From positions 14,489,374 through 14,553,373 of the forward strand of contig CM026402.1 of NCBI GenBank assembly GCA_014843695.1: DNA of 64,000 nucleotides, written 5' to 3'. The notes under the pieces were generated by a model, which worked only from the letters and a program-made list of their open reading frames with translations, had not been told where the DNA came from and ran no database searches. Numbering within the stretch: position 1 is the stretch's first letter; every line of letters begins with the position of its first letter. Shown piece after piece: positions 49,143 to 61,100 of the stretch. Both the position numbers and the translations under genes were made by a program. The stretch is from Archivesica marissinica. Taxonomy: Eukaryota; Mollusca; Bivalvia; Venerida; Vesicomyidae.

Positions 49143-52100
49143 CTGAAACAAGAAAACAGTTGCACAAATGATAAAAGCAGTAAAATGCAAAAGAAATTTT
49201 AGAAAATGCAGAATGCAACAGTAGATAGAGTGTTAGTAAGCCATTTACTGGTATTCAAATATGACATTATCAATATCACATTCCAAACAAGCATACAACA
49301 CGACATGGACCTATAGTTCCTACCCCTGTAACAATATACACTGGCAACACTGGAAAGGTACAATATACACTGGTAACATTGGTAAGTAACAATATACACT
49401 GGTAACATTGGTAAGTAACAATATACACTGGCAACACTTGTAAGTAACAATATACACTGGTAACATTGGTAAGTAACGATATACACTGGTAACACTGGTA
49501 AGTAACGATATACACTGGTAACACTGGTAAGTAACAATATATACTGGCAACACTAGTAAGTAACAATATACACTGGCAACATTGGTAAGTAACGATATAC
49601 ACTGGTAACACTGGTAAGTAACGATATACACTGGTAACACTGGTAAGTAACAATATACACTGGCAACACTAGTAAGTAACAATATACACTGGCAACACTA
49701 GTAAGTAACAATATACACTGGCAACACTGGTAAGTAACGATATACACTGGTAAGTAACAATATACACTGGTAACACTGGTAAGTAACAATATACAATGGC
49801 AACACTGGTAAGTAACAATATACACTGGCAACACTAGTAAGTAACAATATACACTGGCAACACTGGTAAGTAACGATATACACTGGCAACACTGGTAAGT
49901 AACGATATACACTGGCAACACTGGTAAGTAACAATATACACTGGCAACACTGGTAAGTAACGATATACACTGGCAACACTGGTAAGTAACGATATACACT
50001 GGCAACACTGGTAAGTAACGACATACACTGGCAACACTGGTAAGTAACGATATACACTGGCAACACTGGTAAGTAACGATATACACTGGCAACACTGGTA
50101 AGTAACGATATACACTGGTAAGTAACGATATACACTGGTAAGTAACAATATACACTGGCAACACTGGTAAGTAACAATATACACTGGTAAGTAAGAATAT
50201 ACACTGGCAACACTGGTAAGTAACAATATACACTGGTAAGTAACAATATACACTGGCAACACTGGTAAGTAACAATATACACTGGTAACACTGGTAAGTA
50301 ACGATATACACTGGTAAGTAACAATATACACTGGTAAGTAACAATATACACTGGCAACACTGGTAAGTAACGATATACACTGGCAACACTGGTAAGTAAC
50401 GATATACACTGGCAACACTGGTAAGTAACGATATACACTGGCAACACTAGTAAGTAACAATATACACTGGTAAGTAACAATATACACTGGCAACACTGGT
50501 AAGTAACGATATACACTGGCAACACTGGTAAGTAACGATATACACTGGCAACACTGGTAAGTAACGATATACACTGGCAACACTGGTAAGTAACGATATA
50601 CACTGGCAACACTGGTAAGTAATGATATACACTGGCAACACTGGTAAGTAACGATATACACTGGCAACACTAGTAAGTAACAATATACACTGGTAAGTAA
50701 CGATATACACTGGCAACATTGGTAAGTAACGATATACACTGGCAACACTGGTAAGTAATGATATACACTGGCAACACTGGTAAGTAACGATATACACTGG
50801 CAACACTGGTAAGTAACGATATACACTGGTAAGTAACGATATACACTGGCAACACTGGTAAGTAATGATATACACTGGCAACACTGGTAAGTAACGATAT
50901 ACACTGGCAACACTGGTAAGTAACGATATACACTGGCAACACTGGTAAGTAACGATATACACTGGCAACACTAGTAAGTAACAATATACACTGGTAAGTA
51001 ACGATATACACTGGCAACATTGGTAAGTAACGATATACACTGGCAACACTGGTAAGTAACAATATACACTGGCAACACTGGTAAGTAACGATATACACTG
51101 GCAACACTGGTAAGTAACGATATACACTGGCAACACTGGTAAGTAACGATATACACTGGCAACACTGGTAAGTAACAATATACACTGGCAACACTGGTAA
51201 GTAACAATATACACTGGCAACACTGGTAAGTAACAATATACACTGGCAACACTGGTAAGTAACGATATACACTGGCAACATTGGTAAGTAACGATATACA
51301 CTGGCAACACTGGTAAGTAATGATATACACTGGTAAGTAACAATATACACTGGTAACACTGGTAAGTAACAATATACACTGGTAAGTAACGATATACACT
51401 GGCAACACTGGTAAGTAACAATATACACTGGCAACACTGGTAAGTAACGATATACACTGGCAACACTGGTAAGTAACGATATACACTGGCAACACTGGTA
51501 AGTAACAATATACACTGGTAAGTAACGATATACACTGGCAACACTGGTAAGTAACAATATACACTGGTAAGTAACGATATACACTGGCAACACTGGTAAG
51601 TAACAATATACACTGGCAACACTGGTAAGTAACGATATACACTGGCAACACTGGTAAGTAACGATATACACTGGCAACACTGGTAAGTAACAATATACAC
51701 TGGTAAGTAACGATATACACTGGCAACACTGGTAAGTAACAATATACACTGGCAACACTGGTAAGTAACGATATACACTGGCAACACTGGTAAGTAACGA
51801 TATACACTGGCAACACTGGTAAGTAACAATATACACTGGTAAGTAACGATATACACTGGCAACACTGGTAAGTAACAATATACACTGGTAAGTAACGATA
51901 TACACTGGCAACACTGGTAAGTAACAATATACACTGGCAACACTGGTAAGTAACGATATACACTGGCAACACTGGTAAGTAACGATATACACTGGTAAGT
52001 AACAATATACACTGGTAAGTAACGATATACACTGGTAAGTAACGATATACACTGGCAACACTGGTAAGTAACAATATACACTGGCAACACTGGTAAGTAA

Positions 52101-55100
52101 CAATATACACTGGCAACACTGGTAAGTAACGATATACACTGACAACACTGGTAAGTAACGATATACACTGGCAACACTGGTAAGTAACGATATACACTGG
52201 CAACACTGGTAAGTAATGATATACACTGGTAAGTAACAATATACACTGGTAACACTGGTAAGTAACAATATACACTGGCAACACTGGTAAGTAACGATAT
52301 ACACTGGCAACACTGGTAAGTAATGATATACACTGGCAACACTGGTAAGTAATGATATACACTGGTAAGTAACAATATACACTGGTAACACTGGTAAGTA
52401 ACAATATACACTGGCAACACTGGTAAGTAACGATATACACTGGTAAGTAACGATATACACTGGCAACACTGGCAAGTAACGATATACACTGGCAACATTG
52501 GTAAGTAATGATATACACTGGCAACACTGGTAAGTAACGATATACACTGGCAACACTAGTAAGTAACGATATACACTGGTAAGTAACGATATACACTGGC
52601 AACACTGGTAAGTAACGATATACACTGGCAACCAATCCGGGAGGACATGTATAATTTATTCGATAACTCTGCCTGTATTCAATGTAATATCACATGAATG
52701 TACACAGGTTCCTCCCACATGAATGTACACAGGTTCCTCCCACATGAATGTACACAGGTTCCATCCCACATGAATGACCACAGGTTTCCTCCCACATGAA
52801 TGACCACAGGTTCCATCCCACATGAATGACCACACGTTCCATCCCACATGAATGACCACAGGTTCCATCCCACATGAATGTACACAGGTTCCATCCCACA
52901 TGAATGTACACAGGTTCCATCCCACATGAATGTACACACGTTCCATCCCACATGAATGTACACAGGTTCCATCCCACATGAATGTACACAGGTTCCATCC
53001 CACATGAATGTACACAGGTTCCATCCCACATGAATGACCACACGTTCCATCCCACATGAATGACCACACGTTCCATCCCACATGAATGACCACACGTTCC
53101 ATCCCACATGAATGACCACAGGTTCCATCCCACATGAATGACCACAGGTTCCATCCCACATGAATGACCACACGTTCCATCCCACATGAATGACCACACG
53201 TTCCATCCCACATGAATGACCACACGTTCCATCCCACATGAATGACCACACGTTCCATCCCACATGAATGACCACACGTTCCATCCCACATGAATGACCA
53301 CACGTTCCATCCCACATGAATGACCACAGGTTCCATCCCACATGAATGACCACAGGTTCCATCCCACATGAATGACCACAGGTTCCATCCCACATGAATG
53401 ACCACAGGTTCCATCCCACATGAATGACCACAGGTTCCATCCCACATGAATGACCACACATACGCTTTCATCTGCGCCAACAAGAGTGATTATATATATA
53501 AAAGTTGCTAATACTTGCTTCGCAATCGTTGGATCTATTAATAGCAAAATTACAAAACTTGTTTCCTATATTATGGTATGACTCATGTAAGATCATATAT
53601 GACAGTTATGTACGTGAACACATGACTCATGTAAGATCATATATGTACGTGAAATCATCACTCATGTAAGATCATATATGTATGTGAAATCATCACTCAT
53701 GTAAGATCATATATGTACGTGAAATCATCACTCATGTAAGATCATATATGTATGTGAAATCATCACTCATGTAAGATCATATATGTATGTGAAATCATCA
53801 CTCATGTAAGATCATATATGTACGTGAAATCATCACGCATGTAAGATCATATATGTACGTGAAAACATGACGATCCAGTACATAGCACAGATTTGAGTAA
53901 ATTCTCAATGTAAAATCTTGGAGAATTGAATGACTTACCAATTGCATAACTGTCATGTAGCGTTTCCACCACAGGTATTTCTGCCATTTAGGTCCCATTG
54001 CAGAGAGTAGATAGTATGTGTACATCAGGATATGTATTCCACTGTTAATACTGGCAGAATAATATGCTGAAAATAATCAATTATCACTCAATCAATCATC
54101 GAATACATGTAAAATAATCATCAATCAATCATCGAATACATGTAAAATGATCATCAATCAATTATCGAATACATGTAAAATGATCATCAATCAATTATCG
54201 AATACATGTAAAATAATCATCACTCAATCATCAAATACATGTAAAATAATCATCACTCAATCATCGAATACATGTAAAATAATCATCACTCAATCATCGA
54301 ATACATGTAAAATAATCATCACTCAATCATCGAATACATGTAAAATAATCATCAATCAATCATCGAATACATGTAAAATAATCATCACTCAATCATCGAA
54401 TACATGTAAAATAATCATCACTCAATCATCAAATACATGTAAAATAATCATCAATCAATTATTGAATACATGTAAAATAATCATCACTCAATCATCGAAT
54501 ACATGTAAAATAATCATCACTCAATCATCGAATACATGTAAAATAATCATCACTCAATCATCGAATACATGTAAAATAATCATCACTCAATCATCAAATA
54601 CATGTAAAATAATCATCAATCAATCATCGAATACATGTAAAATAATCATCACTCAATCATCAAATACATGTATTAATGTATTGGTCTAAAAATATAATGC
54701 ACCCAGTCCATGTCAGTAACTTGGTGTTGAATAAGTTAAGCAGCCAGTGTCCAATTTATTGAACCAGGGTTTTATGTATATACTTTGATAAGCAGCCACT
54801 TGTGTTAATCAGCCACTTCCTGTGCAAATTTCCTTAACCATTTCCCTCATAATAACGCACCTCTTGACGCCATTACCAATACGACATACATTGACAATGT
54901 CGTAGCCAAACCAATGTTCATAATAAAGGCCGGAATCTCATGTAGTCCCAGTAATACCTACCGTATGTAGGTGGGATAGATATGGCGACTACTTATCCAC
55001 TGCGCAATAGGTAAATGGCTGTCGTTTGTATGGAGATATAATAGTATATTAACCTAAATCTCTATGAAATCCCAGTAATATCTATGGAGGTGGGATAGAT

Positions 55101-58100
55101 ATGGTGACTACTTATTCACTGCATGATAGGTAAATGGCTGTCGTTTGTATGGAGATATAAAATAGTATATTAACCTAAATCTCCATGAAGGAAAGGGTTA
55201 AATTGTAGCTGCCAGGAACAAACGGGCATATAACAATGCAAATCAAGTTGATATTTTTAAGCTTCCAAGTAGTGATAAATTATATCTTATATAATTTTAA
55301 TTTCATTGAAAGACTTAACATAACATACCCATGATGCAACCCGATACAACCTTCACCATCCTTACTGTGATAATCTTCATATAACGAAGTCGTGATAGCG
55401 CAGTGGATGCGCGTTCGCTTCAGGTGCGAAAGGTCCGGAGTTCGAACCCCGCTGGAGCCATTACGATTGTGCCCTTAGGCAAGGCATTTAATTTCCACGT
55501 AATTTCTTCTCTCTTCCTCGTGGCGATGGATTCCATCAGGAATGAGGTCTCGAGAGTGATTAATATATAAGTTATAAGAACTTGTTTCGCAATCGAGCTA
55601 AAATAAATTTGTATAAATATAACGAAACTTGAAAATCTTCAACTTGTCATTGGTTAGTTTAAATGATTTTCGGGTTCCATTGTATAAACATTCCACTTTT
55701 TAGAGTAGATTATTTTGTTGTACCGGATTGTACAGAGTGATACTTACATTCACCGCCTGGTGCGTATTTCACACCCACGTACCAGAGCAACGGCATGGTG
55801 AAATGATGGTACAGATGTAGAAACGTTATCTGGTTGTTTTTCTTACGAAGCATGAAAAATACCTAAAATGTAGTAATATTGTAAGTGCATACGCTGTAAT
55901 TTTTATGCTGTATTGCGTACTTTGTAATTTTTATGCTGTATTGCGTATGTTGTAATTTTTATGCTGTATTGCGTATGTTGTAATTTTATGTTGTATTGCA
56001 TACATTGTAATATTTATGCTGTATTGCATATGTTGTAATTTTTATGCTGTATTGCATATGTTGTAATTTTTATGCTGTATTGCATATGTTGTAATTTATG
56101 CTGTATTGCGTATGTTGTAATTTTTATGCTGTATTACATACATTGTAATTTTTATGCTGTATTGCATACGTTGTAATTTTTATGCTGTATTGCATACGTT
56201 GTAATTTTATGCTGTATTGCATATGTTGTAATATTATGCTGTATTGTGCATGTTGTAATTTTTATGCTGTATTGCATACGTTGTAATTTTATGCTGTATT
56301 GCATATGTTGTAATGTTATGCTGTATTGTGCATGTTGTAATGTATCGGTATATGTTGTAATGTATCGGTATATGTTGTAATGTATCGGTATAGTAATGTA
56401 TCGGTATATGTTGTAATGTATCGGTATAGTAATGTATCGGTATATGTTGTAATGTATCGGTATATGTTGTAATGTATCGGTATAGTAATGTATCGGTATA
56501 TGTTGTAATGTATCGGTATAGTAATGTATCGGTATATGTTGTAATGTATCGGTATAGTAATGTATCAGTATATGTTGTAATGTATCGGTATAGTAATGTA
56601 TCGGTATATGTTGTAATGTATCGGTATATATTGTAATGTATCTGTATATGTTGTAATGTATCGGTATATGTTGTAATGTATCGGTATATGTTGTAATGTG
56701 GATATTGTAAGTTTATGTTGTCATTTGTATGGTGTACATTGTGTGATTTATCAAAATGAGCGACATCTCTACTTTTTAAATTCTGATTTATCCCGAAATG
56801 TATATCGGTCCTTTCAGTTTGAATCCTTTGTTTTTACTATTGTTCCCTAACCAGATGTTGCGGTATGATGAAATGTGATTTTATCAAAATGATGTCAATA
56901 AATGTTATGTTATATTTCGGGTTTTACGCCTGCATCAGCACCATTTTGGGCTATATCGCCGGCGGGCAGTTTACCTAACAACACCTTTCCTGGACAGGCT
57001 CCAGCGGTTAACCAGTACATGTACTTTGGTGCACCAACCTCCGTAAGAAATGGCCAACTTTTTCATATAAATGAGACATGGTCTGAGCGGGGCTCGAACC
57101 CGTGACCATCAGTGATGATAGGTTACAGTGGTATACAAGTCAGCGACCTTAACCACTCGACCACGGAGGCGGACATTTTTTACAGATAAGTACTCATTGG
57201 ATATACTGTAGGATATTTGTCGAGATATAGTAATTTAATCATTATAAGATGAAAAAGTGGATGAAAAGTGATAGCATGTTGTGCAAAGGAAACAACGATA
57301 AAAACAAAGTAAACTACTAGGACCTACATACTTTTAGGGAGTATTCAGGGGAAGTAACTGACCAATGTGTTTCATTATGCTATATTAATACCATTAGTTT
57401 TAGTTTACATTAGTGCCCATGTAATATCCATAGAAAGCATAGACGACAAAGGCTTGACGTCAAATACTGGCATTGTAAAATGCATGCAGTCTGGTTTACG
57501 ATTACAAAATAGATACCAACTTACTCGGGCTGTTTAATCGAATACAAAAAGTTGGTCCAAATTGTTGCTGGATAAACTGTAGCACACTTACCGTGTCTGC
57601 GAGTTCAATATTCTTGGAAAAGAAAAACCACCAGCATGCCGCTGCGAGACGGTCGGACCCTTCGGTTCCCTGCTCCACAGGCATACACACCTTGCTGAAG
57701 CCCCAGTTCAACCAGGCAGACATTACAAACTGCAACATAGAAATCATGACCCTATATATCGGACCATGGTAACAGGGCAGCACAACACAACATCGTGACC
57801 CTATATATCAGACCATGGTAACAGGGCAGCTCAACAACATCGTGACCCTATATATCGGACCATGGTAACAGGGCAGGTCAACAACATCGTGACCCTATAT
57901 ATCGGACCATGGTAACAGGGCAGGTCAACAACATCGTGACCCTATATATCGGACCGTGGTAACAGGGCAGGTCAACAACATCGTGACCCTATATATCGGA
58001 ACATGGTAACAGGGCAGGTCAACAACATTGTGACCCTATATATCGGACCATGGTAACAGGGCAGCACAACACAACATCGTGACCCTATATATCGGACCGT

Positions 58101-61100
58101 GGTAATGGGGCAGCTCAACACAACATTGTCACCCTATATATCGGACCATGGTAACGGGGCAGCTCAACACAACATTGTCACCCTATATATCGGACCATGG
58201 TAACGGGGCAGCTCAACAACATCGTGACCCTATATATCGACCATGGTAATGGGGCAGCTCAACACAACATCATGACCCTATATATCGACCATGGTAACAG
58301 GGCAGCTCAACACAACATTGTCACCCTATATATCGGACCATGGTAACGGGGCAGCACAACACAACATCGTGACCCTATATATCGGACCATGGTAACAGGG
58401 CAGCTCAACACAACATTGTCACCCTATATATCGGACCATGGTAACGGGGCAGCACAACACAACATCGTGACCCTATATATCGGACCATGGTAACAGGGCA
58501 GCTCAACACAACATTGTCACCCTATATATCGGACCATGGTAACGGGGCAGCACAACACAACATCGTGACCCTATATATCGGACCATCGTAACGGGGCAGC
58601 TCAACAACATCGTGACCCTATATATCGGACCATGGTAACAGGGCAGCTCAACAACATCGTGACCCTATATATCGGACCATGGTAACAGGGCAGCACAACA
58701 CAACATCGTGACCCTATATATCGGACCATGGTAACAGGGCAGCTCAACAACATCGTGACCCTATATATCGGACCATGGTAACAGGGCAGCACAACACAAC
58801 ATCGTGACCCTATATATCGGACCATGGTAACAGGGCAAGGCAGTTCAACAACATCGTGACCCTATATATCGGACTGTGGTAACAGGGCAGCACAACACAA
58901 CATTGTCACCCTATATATCGGACCATGGTAACAGGGCAAGGCAGTTCAACAACATCGTGACCCTATATATCGGACTGTGGTAACAGGGCAGCACAACACA
59001 ACATTGTCACCCTATATATCGGACCATGGTAACAGGGCAAGGCAGTTCAACAACATCGTGATCCTATATATCGGACCATGGTAATGGGGCAGCACAACAC
59101 AACATTGTCACCCTACGTATATATCGGACCAAGATAACAAGCCAGCTCAAACATTAATTGCATAGAAATATTTAGAAATCAGAGAATCTTGTTAGGAGAC
59201 GTTTTTCTTAAATTCTGTGCCATGGCAACCAGATTTCAATTAATTCAACAGTAACTTAATACAGTTAATTTGAAATTGCTTGTTGATAATTTTTATCTCA
59301 ACTATTAAATTGATCATCGAATATCGGCGACACATGGGATATCATTTGAATAAATTTACAAAAATATCAAGACTACAGTTGCATTAGCAAATGTGAAGAT
59401 TTTCTTATAATTTGACCAAATGTGAACAAAATTGCAAAAATAGAAATTTACTTGTATCTGTTTTGTTTTCAATTTGTAGAATAATTTTGGATGAAACTGA
59501 GATACCAGAAATCGCACTACTGAGGTCTATACTCACTACTGAAGTCAATACTCACTACTAAAGTCAATACTCACTATTGGGGTCTATACTCACTACTGAA
59601 GTCAATACTCACTACTGGGGTCTATACTCACTACTGAAGTCTATGCTCACTATTGGGGTCTATACTCACTACTGAGGTCTATACTCACTACTGGGGTCTA
59701 TACTCACTACCGAGGTATATACTCACTATTGGGGTCTATACTCTCTACTGAGGTCTATACTCACTATTGGGGTCTATACTCACTATTGGGGTATATACTC
59801 ACTACTGAGGTCTATACTCACTATTGGGGTCTATACTCACTATTGGGGTATATACTCACTACTGAGGTATATACTCACTATTGGGGTATATACTCACTAC
59901 TGAGGTATATACTCACTATTGGGGTCTATACTCACTACTGAAGTATATGCTCACTAACCTCATAGTATATATATCCATTCAGCAACACTAGACAAAAGTT
60001 GTAGTACATCATCAAACTGTTCAGACTGAATGGTTCCCTGTTGCGCATAACTCTCTGTCCAACGACAATGAGAATCAAGTATGATGTTGTGATGAACAAG
60101 GTCGGCCATATTGAGGTTATCAGGAACCAGTTCTGTGTCCGGCTATCTATAAAGTAGAAATAATCTGTTGTATCTGATTCATCCCCTAAAGCAACAAATG
60201 TTCTTTTTATTTTAGGCTGAACAGTGTTTTTATGATAGAAAATATGATGCAAGGGTGCGCTAAATGGCGCTAGAACGTCGTGGTTAGCTGATAATAAATG
60301 TTATGTTATGTTATATTTCGGGTTTTACGCCTGCATCAGCACCATTTTGGGCTATATCGCCGGTGGACAGTTTACCTAACAACACCTTTCCTGGGCAGGC
60401 TCCAGCGGTTAACCAGTACTTGGGTGCACCAACCTCCGTAAGAAACTGCCAACTTTTTCATATAAATGAGACACGGTCTGAGCGGGGCTCGAACCTGTGA
60501 CCATCAGTGATGATAGGTTACAGTGGTATACAAGTCAGCGACCATAACCACTTGACCACGGAGGCGGGCATTGATAATAAATGACATTATAAATATTTGA
60601 TAACGACCTAATACTGCTTAATCGCTTGTGTCTGCCTAGGAAAGGTGTTATTAGGTAAACTGGCCGTCGCTCAAATGGGCAACCGATAGCGACGTTAAAT
60701 AAACATAAATAAAATAATGTCATATATAAACAAAATAATAGTTGTTTTAATAGTTATTTCAATAGTTATGATAACACTAGAGTGATTGGACAGGTAGACA
60801 TATGCATAGCAGAACCATTTTATAGCTAATACTGAATGAGCGAATAGAATTATACAATGTTCCCAGGAATTAACCCTTTGCCTGCTGAGTAAATAAAATC
60901 ACATTTGCAAACAACATAGATCCAGATCAGCCACGGCGTAACGCCGCGTATGATCAGGATCCATGTTGTTTGCTATTCAGCCAAGTGTTTTAGCTCCACT
61001 ATCCGAATAGCAAACAGCATAGAGCCGTCTGATCTGGCTCTATGCTGTTTGCAAAGGTGATCTTATCTGCTGCTAGCATGCAAAGAGTTAAAGTAGGTCA

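Noticed and set aside
49553..52635. Overlapping minus-strand frames of 278-683 codons (Tyr/Cys/Leu-rich, [10 protein letters not shown])
   Set aside because: All minus frames are open, the unit length (29/20) rotates the frame, and they lie between verified ELOVL exons 5 and 6 as intron sequence.
52656..53547. His/Trp/Cys-rich minus frames ([20 protein letters not shown])
   Set aside because: They arise from the 26-bp SINE-derived array and are open in three frames.
55388..55460. Possible tRNA gene (well-paired anticodon arm, good box A and B)
   Set aside because: There is no acceptor stem complementarity, and the downstream sequence is shared with other SINE D copies (13640, 30950). It is a SINE head.
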